Of a DNA stretch of 64,000 nt, positions 25,101 to 37,520 are shown in pieces. The DNA is from Agriotes lineatus. Lineage: Eukaryota; Arthropoda; Insecta; Coleoptera; Elateridae. The stretch lies in NCBI GenBank assembly GCA_940337035.1, contig OW679197.1, positions 62,021,903 through 62,085,902 of the forward strand, given 5' to 3'. The notes below the pieces were generated by a model. It was not told the origin of the DNA, did not search any database, and saw nothing but the letters and a program-made list of their open reading frames with translations. A program made the position numbers and the translations under genes. Each line of letters starts with the position of its first letter. The first letter of the stretch is position 1.

Positions 25101-25279
25101 AGGGTTCTTCTTCTTCTTCCTCCTATTATAGGCCAGTGGCCTGTTTTAACCACAAAATGGTTCTGTGAGCCCTCTTTACCCTTAGGCCGGGTAGGTGGCT
25201 AGCCTTGCCCGTTGAAAGTGAGGAAGAGTTCTCTTGTTTATGGGTTAACGACTACCACAGGTGTTAGCGTGGTAGGGTT
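25101..25279 (-). mobile_element. LINE 3'-end insertion with GAA-repeat tail, copy-B specific
   Basis: AGGGTT flanks a 167-bp insert (25107-25273) that is absent from copy A, where GAAAGGGTTAGTATTCC is continuous. The plus strand opens with TTCTTCTTCTTCC, i.e. a GAA tail on the minus strand, as for the LINE fragment at 1122-1510. No coding sequence; this is a 5'-truncated copy. Confidence 0.6.
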
Positions 25280-25469
25280 AGTATTCCTAATTGCTTAATA
25301 TTGAATTAACTGTGACACGAAGGGGGTCAACCTGCTGTGTTGAAATTGGCAATGGTGAACAGACCACAAGGCTGAACAACGCGGTCAAAAATAACCACAG
25401 GTTACAACAAATGTAGGTCACGCGTATCAGTCCTAAATATAGACAGTGCAATGATTAAATTACGCCACT

Positions 25470-25637
25470 TAACTTACCCAGGGAAAGAAAAAAAAGAAGA
25501 CGGCCACGTATTGCTTGGATGGGAGGAGTAAATACAGCAATGAGAGCCAGACAGTTAGAGGAAGGGGCATGGGAAGATCGAGAAGAATGGCGACGAGGAT
25601 GCGGAAAGCAACGACAGTTGTAGAATACCCCGCTATA
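25470..25637 (+). pseudogene. LINE ORF2 C-terminal fragment
   Basis: Plus-strand translation gives RRRPRIAWMGGVNTAMRARQ, LEEGAWEDREEWRR and a stop at 25621. It matches the conserved C-terminus of insect LINE ORF2 proteins (GRPRxxWxxxVxxD ... AxDRxxWR). Only the last 50 or so codons remain, immediately followed by the palindromic element. This piece lies in the part of copy B with no counterpart in copy A. Confidence 0.75.
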
Positions 25638-25639
25638 TA

Positions 25640-26937
25640 CAGTGTGTTTCACTTTACATGGAAGCACCCTTGTATTTTCTTTGTTTTTGTATGAATCGAT
25701 TTGAATTTTTTATTAGTTGTACAACTCACCAAGAGGCATCTATTCATGTCCTTGAGAGTAAAAGACGTTATTAGCCTGGCCTACTACGATCAAGAACATG
25801 GGTCGCATTATCAATATTTTGCATCGCGTTAGAGTTACAGCAAAAAGTTATTAAGAAAAATTGTTTAGAATTAAAAGAATACCCCAGATACCGATTTTTG
25901 TTTAATAATTCAAATTTTATTTTTTTTTCCATACATTTCTCAAAGTCCCAAATTTCAACTTTTAGTTTGGTATCAAATGGTGTCATGGAGAAACAACACT
26001 TTTATTATTGTTGCAAACGTCATTAGCTTTTAATAATGGCTGAATTACGTTTAACTGTTGCTGAGAAAGTAGAAATAATTAGAACTACTGGTGAAAATGC
26101 AAGAACCAATAGAGAAGTAGATAGAATATTTAATGGAAGGCATCCAGGGCGTGCACCTATTTATCCTGGAACTGTTTCAAAATTTAATCAGCTTTTTAAT
26201 TTAATTGGAAATGTTGTTAATCCCAAACATATTTCTTACACCGTGGCCCAGACCAAGAAGAATAGTTCGAAAGCATCCTTTTGACGACATAATTTTGGCG
26301 GCTTATGACGCTAATTCTCGTAGTAGTATTAAGAGATATGGCATTAAATTTAACTATTGCACTATCACAAATTTAGCGCTGCTGCTTGCAACGTCAGAAA
26401 CTAAGTGCCAGGAAAAATAGTTGCACGCCCTGGATGCCTTCCATTAAATATTCTAGCTACTTCTCTATTGGATCTTGCATTTTCACCAGTAATTCTAATT
26501 ATTTCTACTTTCTCAGTAACAGTTAAACGTAATTCAGCCATTATTAAAAGCTAATGACGTTTGCAACAATAATAAAAATGTTGTTTTTCCATGACACCAT
26601 TTGATACCAAATTAAAAGTTGAAATTTGGGACTTTGACAAATTTATGGAAAAAAATTAAAAATTCGAATTATTAAACAAAAATCGGCATCTGGGGTACTC
26701 TTTTGATTTTAAACAACTTTTCTTAATAACTCTTTGCTGTAACTCTAACGCGATGCAAAATATTGGCAATGTGACCAACATTCTTAATCGTAGTAGGCCA
26801 GGATAATAACGTCTTTTACTCTCAAGGACATGAATAGATGTCTCTTGGTAAGTTGTACAACTAATAAAAAATTCAAATCGATTCATACAAAAACAAATAA
26901 AATACAGGGGTGCTTCCATGTAAAGTGAAACACACTG
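25640..26937. mobile_element. Palindromic Tc1/mariner-type transposon, 1298 bp, with 535-bp inverted arms
   Basis: Terminus CAGTGTGTTTCACTTTACAT at 25640 is mirrored at 26937, with TA on both sides (25638-25639, 26938-26939). The arms (25640-26174 and 26402-26937) are highly similar; only 227 bp separate them. The left arm runs into an open frame from 26036 (MAELRLTVAEKVEIIRTTGE, then IFNGRHPGRAPIYPGTVSKF), which resembles the N-terminal helix-turn-helix (DUF4817 type) of IS630/Tc1-mariner transposases. The right arm holds the same segment inverted. No DDE catalytic part is present, so it cannot move by itself. Confidence 0.85.
26036..26284 (+). pseudogene. Transposase N-terminal fragment (DUF4817-like helix-turn-helix)
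   Basis: 82 codons from ATG: LTVAEKVEIIRTTGENARTN, then REVDRIFNGRHPGR and TVSKFNQLFNLIGNV. This follows the pattern of the DNA-binding N-terminus of an IS630/Tc1-mariner subgroup (xLxEKVEIIxxxGExxRxxxEVxRxFNxxHPxR). An overlapping frame at 26205-26420 carries HPFDDIILAAYDANSRSSIK, plausibly the second helix-turn-helix after a frameshift. The catalytic domain is absent. An inverted copy of the first half lies at 26402-26540 on the minus strand. Confidence 0.65.
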
Positions 26938-26949
26938 TATATATATATA

Positions 26950-27393
26950 GTCTGTTCACTAAACATAAAAACACAAAGTGGCCCTTGATTTCTAAAATTT
27001 CATGAGTGTACTTCCAAAATTCATCTTGTGTCTAGGAATGTACTTACAGAAAGTTACTAAAACAAATAGGTTAAAAGTGTGACATTTAATTAGCATCTGT
27101 CATAACTACTTTTAATGATGTTAAACAAATACTGTGTTGGATACTATTGATGTAGCATTTATTAATAGGTATTTTTATTACATTTTATAAAAGTTCAGGT
27201 AAGAATTTCCAGAATAATATGTACTTTGACACTGCAATGATGACATTTATTAATTGTCATTTATAAATTCAAAGTAGCCTTTATGCAGGTGTGGAAACCT
27301 TTGTAAAACAAAATACAGAATCCCTAGCACAAACATTTTACGTATATGCCAACTTCAAGAAACTTGAGATGTTTTTGTGTTTACTGAATGGCC
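26950..27393. mobile_element. MITE, 444 bp, mariner-type, TA target site
   Basis: The left end GTCTGTTCACTAAACATAAA and the complement of the right end (GGCCATTCAGTAAACACAAA) are imperfect inverted repeats of about 27 bp, flanked by TA within TATATA runs. The interior is noncoding. It follows directly on the palindromic transposon and is missing from copy A. Confidence 0.65.
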
Positions 27394-28226
27394 TATATAT
27401 AAAATTGATCCTACGGTAGTGGCGCAATTTAATTACGGGCGATACAACAGCAGCGGATGAATTCCATTTGATAGGGCACAGCGTAAAGATCCTTCCGAAA
27501 GCAAGTATTGAGGAGGATAATTCGACGACTAAGTACCACCCTTCCTATAATTGACACGTAAAACCCATCATTCAGAAATCTGCTTGCAAAAAAAATGCAT
27601 CGATAGCGACGGAAAAGGTTTGTTAGCACGTTGACACACTGCCCATCTTGTGGGTTATTTATCCCCGAATTTAAAGAAAAATTTACCAAGAACTAACTTT
27701 TAAAATCTGTTTGATGTAGTGTCAGATGAATAATGCTACGAAAAAGTGCGGCCGAGAGAAGAAAGGGATTGTCTACTCTGTCTTACTCATAGCGAAACGT
27801 CATGATTGCACCATGTGACGTAAGAATTTCTTTGCTTAGAGCGGTTCGTTGTGACCAATATGTTCAAACATGTCCGTGAGCGGCGACTTTCTCGATCCAG
27901 CGGTGCCATTAAGGTGTGAGGTTATAGAACATAGGTGTTCAGTTGCACGTAGGCAAGCAGACATAAAAAACAGTAAGCCGAGTCCCTCGGTGGGTGGCCG
28001 GCTAAAGTACTTAAAGGGAGCGGCATAAAGCGAAACGGTAGGAATAGAAAGCTATGCAAGACGACCGAACAAAGCTTAAGCTGAGGGGAAACTGCAATCT
28101 CACAAACTACGCGTAATAGGTGTCGCTAGTTATTTAAGTTTCCATCAAACGCTGTCCAATATGTACTGTGGCGATCAGGAGAGAGCCAATATTTTAATCT
28201 TGTCCTAGCAAGTTCTAAGTCCGTAG

Positions 28227-28320
28227 CAAATTAAGTCAGTGGTAGTTTAAATCGGATGTAAATCCACATCGGTGGTAATCCAAGTCGATGGTAGTTTACG
28301 TCGGTAGAAATTTAAATTCA
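28227..28320 (+). repeat. 16-bp-period tandem array upstream of takeout gene 2
   Basis: Counterpart of 10396-10493, with units such as GGTGGTAATCCAAGTC, GATGGTAGTTTACGTC and GGTAGAAATTTAAATT in register. Confidence 0.6.
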
Positions 28321-29450
28321 AATTGCATTATAAGATAAAACTTGCAAAATAGCTTTACCTCTGGAACTGAATTAGTTCAGGTTTAATGTGTCTCTTACTC
28401 TCATAACTTTTTTTTATTCTTATTTGTTGTATGATCAACATTTTTCATATATTTATTGTCTAACTTAAAGATTGTCTGCTACTTGATTGATTTTAATTGA
28501 ATGATATCTGTTTAGTGAAACTACATTGCATTTGAGCAGTCAGGGGTAGCAATTAGAAACATTACTCGAAATATAGCATCTAAGCGATGGTGAAGACTTC
28601 AAATCAATTCGTGAAAATTTACTGTAGTTAAGTGTATTTTATGTCATTGTTTTTCCTTGATTTTCTTTATTAAAATAGCTGGACTTTGAAGATACTATAA
28701 ATGAATGTTTTTTATTTACTAATAAGTACATTTGTATTAGGTTGAAAGTTAAAATTAGGCCAATTGATACCTACAGCTTACATTTTCTTCCTCGTATGAT
28801 TACAATGTAAAATAAAGCAGATGCTCCTAGGCTTGCATACATCAAAGTTTTGATGAAAAGATTCTAAATATTTATTTTCATTATTGTGCGAGAATTGTTA
28901 CGTTCTATTTTGAATACGGATTAAAGTCCTTCATCAATTTGCAAACTGTAAATGTTCTTATTAGTATGATGGTTACTAAATTAATTGCAAATAATTGATC
29001 GAATAATGACATTATTTTTATTTACATCAATAATTACGTAATATAAAGCCACAACAACGCTGCCGCTAATTACAGAAAAAAATGACGCATTGGTTCTATA
29101 CCTGTCTAGAATTTTGTAAATATAAACTTAGAGCCATTGCAGAATACTTCATGCACAAAACGTCAAAGAACAATCAAATATAAAGCATAAGAAACGTAAC
29201 TTGTGCTTTAATATGCTACTATATCAACTGACAACAATATTATTATATTAAAGTGCATGTTTTTATTAGTTTTCTATTAATTATATAAATTATATACCAA
29301 TTACATAAAATAAGAGTTACTGTGACGCATTATGTGTTTGGAGTTTTCTGGTACAGTGTATAAGTAATGATTGATTATTAGCAATAAATTTCTTTAACTA
29401 ATACAAATAGATTTAGAAACGAAACAGGTTGTTGATTAACTGGAATAAGC

Positions 29451-29458
29451 TATATAAA
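29451..29458 (+). promoter_or_regulatory. TATA box of takeout/JHBP gene 2
   Basis: TATATAAA 34 bp before the first ATG (29485), in the same context (GCTATATAAAAGACTA) as gene 1. Confidence 0.6.
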
Positions 29459-29484
29459 AGACTATTTAAAAAAAATGCTGATTA

Positions 29485-32400
29485 ATGCCAAAGAAAATGT
29501 TGTCAGCTGCGTACACTTGTTTTTTTATATTTTCTATATTTGGAAATATCTGCAGTAAACAACTTCGTAAGTATACATTTAACACTCTATACGTATTCGT
29601 GCTTTATATTTACTATTTATTAGAATACTAATGAGTTATGTATTATATTTTTCGTAGCATCAAATTTTAAAACATGTAGAATATCAGATAACGATATTGA
29701 AGAATGTTTAAAAATAAATGTGGCAGATGCATTTGCTATATTAGCTAGCGGTAAGCATGGAAAAAATAATTCGTTGTATATAAATCTAAATATTACAATT
29801 TTTCTCAGGCAACAAGGAATTCGGCATACCACCTCTAGATCCATTTTATTTCAAAGAGGTGGAAATAGAGCCCATACCTGGACCAATAAGTCTGTATCAA
29901 AAGTATACCGACCTTTATTTAAGAGGGGTTTCATCTGTAAAAATGACCGATTTTAAGTAACTATAACAATTTATTTGCTAATCGCTTTTGGAAATTTGAA
30001 AGTTAGAACTGAAAGGGAACTAGTAGCATATGTAGGTTGACTAGCGACAACATTTTCTGTTAAGCTTCTAGCCTAGATCTTGCTCTTTATAAAACAAGGC
30101 AAAATTGAGTTAACCTGTCCTCCATTGATTTTAATGATTTCCTGCACTCGTTTCAGCTTGGCATTGGCCTTTAACAATCTTCTAAGATCTTGTCTTAAAA
30201 CCACATCTAAATTTCGATTATAACCTTTTTGTGTGGTTGTGTAATCTACATAAGTATTCTGGTCTTACAAATTACTTACACATTTTTGGTGAAGTTTAAA
30301 TTTAAATCTGGTACAAAGCTAGGTCAGTTTGGTTAAGCTACCCTCTTTTATTCAAATTATGTCTGCGTAAACTTCAATGTGTAACATGGGGTTGGATTTT
30401 TCCAGTTGGGAATTATTTCTCTATTAGAAAGAACCTTTTCCAATTCTCTATTCAAATGTTAATGACACTTTTTCGTATGAATTCTAAATGTTGTTCGTGC
30501 ACTAAAAAGTACATTTCGTAAGGAAACATCTTCTTTCAGTCTTCCCCATAGTATATCAAACATACTCTTAATCTATGACTTCTGTTGACTTGATCAGTGA
30601 GGAGTTGCTTCTTCATTAGGCATATTCTACGAGTCTTCTACACACTGTTGAGTTGTGAACTACTATTATAATCTTGACTGTATATTGTTGTAATCCGAAA
30701 CTAATCGTCTTGGGATTCATTTCTATTTCTCATTAAACATGCCTAGATCCACCCATTCTCTATGCTCTTTGGTATTCATCCAACTCTTCTTCTTGCATTT
30801 TGTGTAATCTGTTTCTTATTATTGTTGCTGCTATCTTATAAACTACATCTGATAGTGTCAACCTAAGATAATTATCGCAAACTGACCTATCACATTTTTT
30901 TATCTATGGGACACAGCACTGCTGCGCCCCATACGTTGGCATTTTCTCTATTGCCCTATTCTTTTTATCAATTGGGCGTTCTTTCTCTGAACGCTTGTCC
31001 CGCCTCCTTTCAAAATTTGAGGTTTTTCTTCCACATCTTCTTTCTATTCCACGTATTGTTCCTCCTCTCATCCCCGTTTTTTCGTGTTCAAAGGTACTTC
31101 GTAGTACTGCGTTTACCTATTTAGGATTTCTCCTCTATTATCTACTAGTAGGTCATTTTTAGTCCTAGTATATTGTGTTCTTGCTGCATGCTGTTGTTTA
31201 TATTTCTATCTTTCTTGGTGAAAATTTCTGATCTTTTTATTGACATAATATTTTACTGTTCTTGTAGTTTCTGTTTCATATTACTGGAATATTTGATTTG
31301 CTGCTTTCTTTATTTTATTAAAACTACTCTTGTTTTCTAAAATGTTTCTGTTTAACATAGTTATTCCTACTTAGTTACTTTCTTTTAGAGCTTTTCTAGA
31401 TTGTAATATATATCTATATATCTAAGCTACACGTTGTAAGCCAATTGTAATATATCTCCTATCTCGACCACTTACTGTGCTAATTGTAATATTTATCAAC
31501 TATACTTATAGGAGCAAATGAAATATAGTCTTTTCCTAATTATTGTAAAGAAATACTATCATTTACAGTTCATTTATGTACTTGAATAATATTTGTGACT
31601 TGAAGTCAAATTTGATCGTAGAGAATGTTTTCTTACTACTACGTATCAAATCAATAATTATTATTTTCTCACTATTAATGGGAATGTAACCCTTAACATG
31701 ACTATTTCTCGTAGATTCTGAATTCAAGTTATTTCGTTACTAAAAACAACATTGTGGTTGCCTTTACTACCCCACCAGTCAAACATACAAGTGTTATATC
31801 ACATGATCCATTAAATATCTGGATATAAATATTTAAATTAAATGTATCATACATCCTATATGCTTCATTACAAGGTTTCTTGTCGAACTACCCAGCCTTC
31901 TTTCTTTTTTGTCCCGAACATTTGCCAGGCACTTTTCTTGAAATCCCTTCGTATCTTATTCATACCTCTTGAACATCTTGTGTTTGTAGGCTTAGTCCTA
32001 ATATTAAAGTTGGTTCTTTTCTGAAATTTGTCTTAACTGTAGCGTCTTGTAGTTCATTCACATTAAACTTCATCGGTATCCCTACTTCTTTTTTTCTTTC
32101 TCTGGGGATTCGTTGTTTTATTTTTACTATTACTAACATGTGATCTGAATTCATGCCTGTCTTTCTGCAGCTTCTGGCGCTTTTAGGGCCCTTGCATGTT
32201 TACTCTCTATGATCATGTAATCTATTGTTACGTTTTTACGGTTCGGGCTATTTAAAAATTATACGACGCTTTTTGTATTAAACATTTATTTACACGATTA
32301 ATTACGAGTATTTACAAATACAAGAATTATCAAGGCAGAACACAAATTACTTAAACTACGAACTATTTCTGACAACGATACACTGTTTATTTATATGCGC

Positions 32401-35400
32401 TGGATTAAACATCAACTAATTTATGTGGGTATTTATTCACGACTTAAACATTAAGGATTTATATGGTTATATTTATTTGTTATTTATTTCACTAAGGTTA
32501 TATACACACGGTTCGTTTATATCACGCGCGCTTCGAGTTTGATGAGAACTGGTTTCTTATTCCTGCGGCGCGTATTTATATATCCGAATAATTTCCGTCT
32601 AGAACATTCCAGATTTCGCTCGTACATTCCGGCATTCCCATGTGTTGACCTCGAGCGTGTTCCCGAAAGTGTGAGTCACCCGTTGCATCTGGTTGCAAGG
32701 TCGCTTCTCGAGTATTTGACTGCGGTGACTCACATATATCCGCAGCGGCCCAGCTGCTCCAAGAAGTTCTGGAACGCTCGGGGCTGAATCATATGTCCGG
32801 GGCAACGACCCGGCTGTAGAATCGTTACACTATTTTGTTCTGTGATGTTACTTTATGATCGAAAGAAGTGCTTATTATCTTCATGTTAATCTCCATGGCC
32901 AATTGTATTCATCTTTTCCCGTTGTTAATACTTTCTAAATGTTTGCTTTTTCTACGAGTAGACTTCCTATATATTTATTCTCTTCCTATTTGCGCATTTA
33001 GATCCCCAATCAATATTGTAATGCCGTATTTTGGTATTCTTTCATTAATACGTCCTATATCTTCGTAAAAAATATCTTTAGTCTTAGTGTCTTTTTCTTC
33101 TGTTGGGGATGTACATTTAATAGTCTTAATTTCCCCCTTATCCTAATCATGCATATATTATCTGTAATTCCTTGAAAATCTACTACCAGATGCTTAAATT
33201 TTTGTTGATACAATACTTACTCCATAGTATCTTCTTGCCTCTGGGCACTATTGAAAATTGTATAATCATCAATGCTGAAAATTTCAGTGTCTCTTCATTG
33301 GGTCTCTTGTGAAACCTTTAGATCTAGATTGTACTTTTTCATAATTTCTCCTAAGTTTTTTATTGTTTCAGTTTCGTACAGACTTTTGACATTCCACGTA
33401 CTTATTCTAATGATACTTATGCCATTTATCTTTGCCTGGCTGTTATTTTTCCCCTTTTCTTTATAGCCTTTCCTTAAGCTAAGTGTCAAAACCATTGGCA
33501 ATCATAATTGTTCTCCTTTTCATGACATATGTTATGTGACATAGAATGTCTCTGTCCGTAGATGTTATAATTTAGTAAGATTTGATTTACTACTTATAAG
33601 CTATGTTATAACTTACAAAAAAGTAGTTTCTTTTTCTTTTTTAAAGTGTGCGACATGTTTGGGGACTGCATTGTTCCAAAAGCAATGCTAGTCAAGCGTA
33701 TGCTTACCAAGACCATCACATCGAAAAAAACTAGGAAACATTATTGTTCTGCCGCGGCGTCATCGTCCTTCCATTTCTTCCTACAGTAAGCGGTACGTCT
33801 ACCCTATCTTTATTGTGTGGCCAACCTAATTTCAGTTTTCGTTGTTTAACGAGTTTCATAATTTCCGGTTGACATTGTACACCTTCTTATAGACGTGTTC
33901 GATTCATGAAGCTTTGAAGATCCAGCGGTAGAACCTCATTTTCAGCATTCATGCATTATTAGGGATAAAGAAAATCCCTGTTCGAAGAAGAGTACATTGA
34001 CTGCCGAAAGCTTGCAATAATTTAACTTATGCCACACATATTGTAGGTCATACAAGATAATAATTGTAATTATAATGTAGTATTGTAGTTCTAGACTGTT
34101 TCTGCAGAAAACTTTTACAGCTTGTATACCCCCCCCCCTCTAAAAGTTTCTTCATGCTGTATGTATAGCTATCTGCATAATTCTCCAGTTTAAAGTGCCG
34201 AAGAAGCTTTTTGTGTAAAACAAATTGCATTGTTTGTAATTCATTTCATCGACGTTTGCTTGTATCCTGCTGTTCCATCTTCTCGTCAATGCTTTGCTAG
34301 TTATTTATTCCAGGTATATCGTGGGCCTGCCGTGTTTCATTCTACAGTTGTACATTTTGTTTATATGTTATTTCAGTATATGCTGAGTTTAAAAAAAACT
34401 TGCTTTGACTTTTTGATATATTGTTTAGGAGGTCAAAGAAGATATTGATTAAGTTTTGGTAAAAAAAACACAAACATGAGTTAGACATTTTAATGGTCTG
34501 CTGCACCACCCTTGCATCTCACACATTCATTTACCCTGCTAGGCATGCTGTGAATGTGGGCCTTGCGATAATTCATTACAGACAACTTGGAGGTGATGTC
34601 GTAGGTCTGCAACTGTTCCTAGAGGTTCTGGTAAAGTAGACATCATCCGTCCCTTCATGTCCAGACATGTTCAATGGGCAAGAATTTGGAGATCTAGCGG
34701 GCCATGAGAGAAGGTTGATGTTTATAGATCTTACTTGTGTTTCTTTTTTAACCAAAACTTAATCAAGTATCTTGTCTGACTTCCTACACAATATATTTAA
34801 AAAAAAAACAAAGCAGATCCTGTATTTTAAATGGATGTAACGGTTTTTTTCCGAAACTCATTATACATACAGGGTGAGGCACATAAAGTGTTACAGAGCA
34901 ATATCACTCAAACTATTGATCACATCCAAAAATGTTTCAGACAAAAGTTTCAGTGTTCGGGAAGGCCGTCATACTGGACCACCCTATTTTTTTATCGGTG
35001 GAGGTGCTGAAACTACGTCAAGGTCAACTCCACTTTTTTTAAATGGAACCATGTATTTTTTTTTCGATGACATTATTACCGATTTGAAGACAAATTCAGC
35101 GACCTGAAACACAAGGTCATTCTAGTCAGGCAAAGTATGACAATAGTCGAAAAATCGAAAAATGCAACAGTGCAACAAACACGAGTCAACACGACGGTGC
35201 ACCACCCCATTATGCTCTGTGTTTAAGACAAGTGATGAATGAGATTTTTGGCAAAAAGTGGATAGGACGAGGCGGTCCTGTAGCTTGGCCACCTCGATCG
35301 CCAGATCTAACATCAGCAGATTACTTTTTATGGGGTTTTGTCATAGATCGCGTAATGGCGGTAGCACCTACCACGCCTGACGACATGAAAGACAGAATAT

Positions 35401-36527
35401 GACGAGCATGTACCGAAATTACACCACAAATGTTAGCTGAAGTTAGACGGTTTTTTCATCAGCGAATTAACAAGTGCTTACAAGTCGAGGGTCATCACTT
35501 CGAGCATCTTCTGTAGGTAGAACCAAACCAAGGTTAGTGGATCCTTTGAAAGTGATTATTCCGATATTTTTCGATTTTTTTACTATCTTCATACTTTGCT
35601 AACTAGAATGACCTTGTGTTGCAGGTAGCTGCATTTGTCTTAAAATCGGTAATAATGTCATCGAAAAAAAAATACATAGTTCCATTTAAAAATCTGGAGT
35701 TGACCTTGACGTAGCTTCAGCGCCTCCACCGATAAAAAAATAGGGTGGTCCAGTCTGACGGCCTTCTCGAACACTGAAACTTTTGTCTGAAACATTTTTG
35801 GATATGATCAATAGTTTGAGTGCTATTGCACTGTAACACTTTATGTGCCTCACCCTGTATATATAGGTATACATATATATTTGTAAATTTAAATATTCTG
35901 TGTAAGACATATGTATGCTGTGTCTTCAACGACACTTAAGCTAAGAGCTATCTTTCTGGACTTTAGTTTAGTTTTGTTGAAAAGTTGAGCTATACAGCAA
36001 AAATTGTGTTACTGTTACTCACAATATGAATTACTTTCTAGAGTCGATTTTAAAAAGTGCAGCATGTATATCAGTGCGGTTGCACCATCCTTTAAAGCGG
36101 AAACAGATTACATATTTAAAGGGCAGCTTATGGTTTTTCCAATTAATGCTAAAGGACATTTAATTTCCCTACAGAGTAAGGTTATTATCGTGTTTTGGCC
36201 ATATACATAATGAATTTTGTTTTAGAAAATTACAGAATCACAGGTAACGTAACGTGTGAAATATATAAGGAAGACAACCTTGAGTATATTCGCCTAATTG
36301 ATGCCGAAATCTGGATGTCACCGCAAGAGGCCTTGTTTCAAATTGGAGATATTATCCCAGGCAATAAGCAGTTGAACGACGAAGTCCACAAATTAATAAA
36401 CGACGACCCTTTAGCATTTTTTGAAATTATGCGCCCAACTGCTGACATGATGTTTGGGCAAGTTTTTATTGATATGGGGAACAAGGTGTTTTCAAAGGTG
36501 CCTATGCGTGATATTTTTAAAGATTAA
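29485..36527 (+). CDS. takeout / juvenile-hormone-binding (JHBP) family secreted protein, gene 2 (252 aa, five exons)
   Basis: Exons: 29485-29566, 29658-29750, 29809-29956, 36042-36175 and 36226-36527. Exons 2-5 have exactly the same lengths and phases as those of gene 1 (93, 148, 134, 302 bp); exon 1 is one codon shorter. The product has a signal peptide (MPKKMLSAAYTCFFIFSIFG), the SNFKTCR...IEECLK cysteine pair, FGIPPLDPFYFKEVEIEP, PGPISLYQKYTDLYL, TDYIFKGQLMVFPIN, GNVTCEIYKEDNLEYIRLID and KVFSKVPMRDIFKD. As for gene 1, it should be a secreted carrier of hydrophobic ligands. No stop or broken splice site is visible although intron 3 has grown to 6.1 kb by transposon insertion. Differences from gene 1 are scattered (for example SFKAETDYI versus SSKAEADYE), so both copies appear maintained as genes. 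Poly(A) signal AATAAA near 36551. Confidence 0.92.
30100..30662 (-). pseudogene. Degenerate Tc1-like transposase remnant
   Basis: The minus strand reads VHNSTVCRRLVEY at about 30620-30662 (helix-turn-helix end of Tc1 transposases), VPDLNLNFTKNV at about 30285-30320 (decayed SPDLNPIENVW motif) and MPSRNECRKS-like residues near 30130-30165 (decayed C-terminus), in the right order and spacing but with many stops and frame changes. It lies in intron 3 of takeout gene 2, next to the truncated end of the LINE. Confidence 0.5.
30690..33530 (-). mobile_element. LINE with endonuclease and partial reverse transcriptase, split by a solo LTR
   Basis: Read on the minus strand from 33501: RISTWNVKSLYETETIKNLG with NLDLKVSQET (start of the apurinic-type endonuclease). 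Near 32154 comes NSDHMLVIVKIKQR (end of the endonuclease), then GISRKVPGKCSGQKRKK and, near 31160, NDLLVDNRGEILNR (linker). Near 30900-30780 follows CDNYLRLTLSDVVYKIAATI with IRNRLHKMQEEELDEYQ (start of the RT palm). The rest of the RT is missing. Multiple stops make it inactive. The order endonuclease-linker-RT is that of a type II LINE ORF2. It occupies intron 3 of takeout gene 2 in opposite orientation. Confidence 0.8.
32222..32833. mobile_element. Solo LTR (604 bp) inserted in the LINE, CTAT target duplication
   Basis: The insert 32226-32829 starts TGTTACG and ends CGTTACA, flanked by CTAT at 32222-32225 and 32830-32833. TG...CA ends with a 4-bp duplication and no internal coding fit a solo LTR of a Gypsy-type retrotransposon. 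It contains a TATA-like TATTTATATATCC near 32571 and two heat-shock-element-like pairs (AGAACATTCC near 32603; GTTCTGGAAC near 32767). It splits the LINE coding sequence and is therefore younger than it. Confidence 0.75.
34445..34767 (-). mobile_element. Tc1-like deletion derivative, 323 bp
   Basis: The ends TTGATTAAGTTTTGGTAAAA and, inverted, CTTGATTAAGTTTTGGTTAA are flanked by TA (34443-34444, 34768-34769). Minus-strand translation retains pieces of the Tc1 transposase C-terminus: LLSWPARSPNSCPLNMSG (decayed WPARSPDLxPIEHVW; the catalytic-region sequence is altered) and HSMPSRVNECVRCKGGAA. Only the last third of the gene remains. Located in intron 3 of takeout gene 2. Confidence 0.75.
34870..35857 (+). 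mobile_element. Palindromic DD41D Tc1/mariner-type transposon, 988 bp, 290-bp inverted arms
   Basis: CAGGGTGAGGCACATAAAGTG at 34870 is mirrored at 35857, flanked by TA on both sides (34868-34869, 35858-35859). The arms are about 34870-35163 and 35564-35857. Between them, 35160-35516 encodes the C-terminal half of a transposase (separate entry). Open frames in the arms (34874-35107, 35686-35910) simply mirror one another and are not genes. Located in intron 3 of takeout gene 2 and absent from gene 1. Confidence 0.85.
35160..35516 (+). pseudogene. DD41D transposase C-terminal fragment with one in-frame stop
   Basis: In one frame: HDGAPPHYALCLRQVMNEIF, then KWIGRGGPVAWPPRSPDLTS followed by ADYFLWG. 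The second catalytic aspartate (codon at 35193) and the third (in ADYFLWG) are separated by 41 residues, the DD41D spacing of a Tc1/mariner subgroup. WIGRGGP and a C-terminus ending GHHFEHLL are typical of IS630-like transposases with a DUF4817 N-terminus. A TGA at 35400-35402 interrupts the frame, and the N-terminal half with the first aspartate is missing. Confidence 0.8.
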
Positions 36528-37520
36528 TTTATTTAAGAAAATATTTTCAAAATAAATAGAAGAATAGTTTTGAAATATTGTCCAATAATCAATTTAACGT
36601 TTTTTATGTTAGAAAATAAATTATAGTAAATCAGGAAAGGTGCTCTTTGTATTTATTTATTATATTACGTACACATACTGACAAAAATTAGTAATAAGCA
36701 GATTACATATTCGTAATATGACAGTGAGTTTGGTGTTACATCAGCAATACAGAAGAAGCTGAGCTAATACACGCTTGAACGTTCTTTTAGTCTTATTTTG
36801 AAATATTTGAGAGGCATTACTCAAAAGAGCGCCGACAAACAAAGAAGGAGATTTCTGAAACAAGAAAATTCGTTTCCTTTAGTTACTTACAAAAAGTAAT
36901 CCACAATCGAACGCTAGAGATTTTAGTCAATTACAGGCCTATTGTTGGTGTTTCAATATTGAAATAAAATTACTGACTTATTGAAATCTCCCCGTTATAT
37001 GGAATAGATTTTGAAATTTAGTTGATTGCAGCGCTTTGAATGGAAGTTCATTATGATCTATTAACAATACCTTGCTATTTAATAATTGGCAGGTCAATTT
37101 AGCCGACTTATTCGAAAAGTTTTGTAAAAAGAGATTTCATTATTGTGTGAAAGCAAATAACAGTAACATACACGCAATTTTTATTTCACACTGTTTGCCA
37201 TAATTCGTGTACAGACGTTGTTTATGTGATCTGCGTATTGTTTACGAGCATAGCACTTTCCTTTTATAAAAACTCACCCATAATAATTGATTTACTTCCC
37301 TTCTGCTTGGAATCAATTTTTGTTTAGGGGTTTTCTTTTCGTTAACATTTGCTCTCAGATAATCCAATATTAATGCTAGGACTGGTACTAAACAGACATC
37401 GGTGATTTATATCCGCAATAATTGACAGGCGAAAAAACATGTTGGTTGCTGAATTTCAGTAGACTATGTGAGAGAAATGCATTTTAGCTTAGCATTTTCT
37501 AATATTGACAACTCAGGTTA

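Larger units (their letters stand above)
20245..37520 (+). repeat. Segmental duplication, copy B (contains takeout/JHBP gene 2)
   Basis: Collinear with copy A (6838-17910), interrupted by copy-B-specific insertions at 20542-23477, 25107-25273, 25465-27400 (replacing about 130 bp of A) and, within intron 3 of the gene, 30060-33900 and 34440-35860. Outside these, homology is continuous, ending near CTTAGCATTTTCTAATATTG in both copies. Confidence 0.85.
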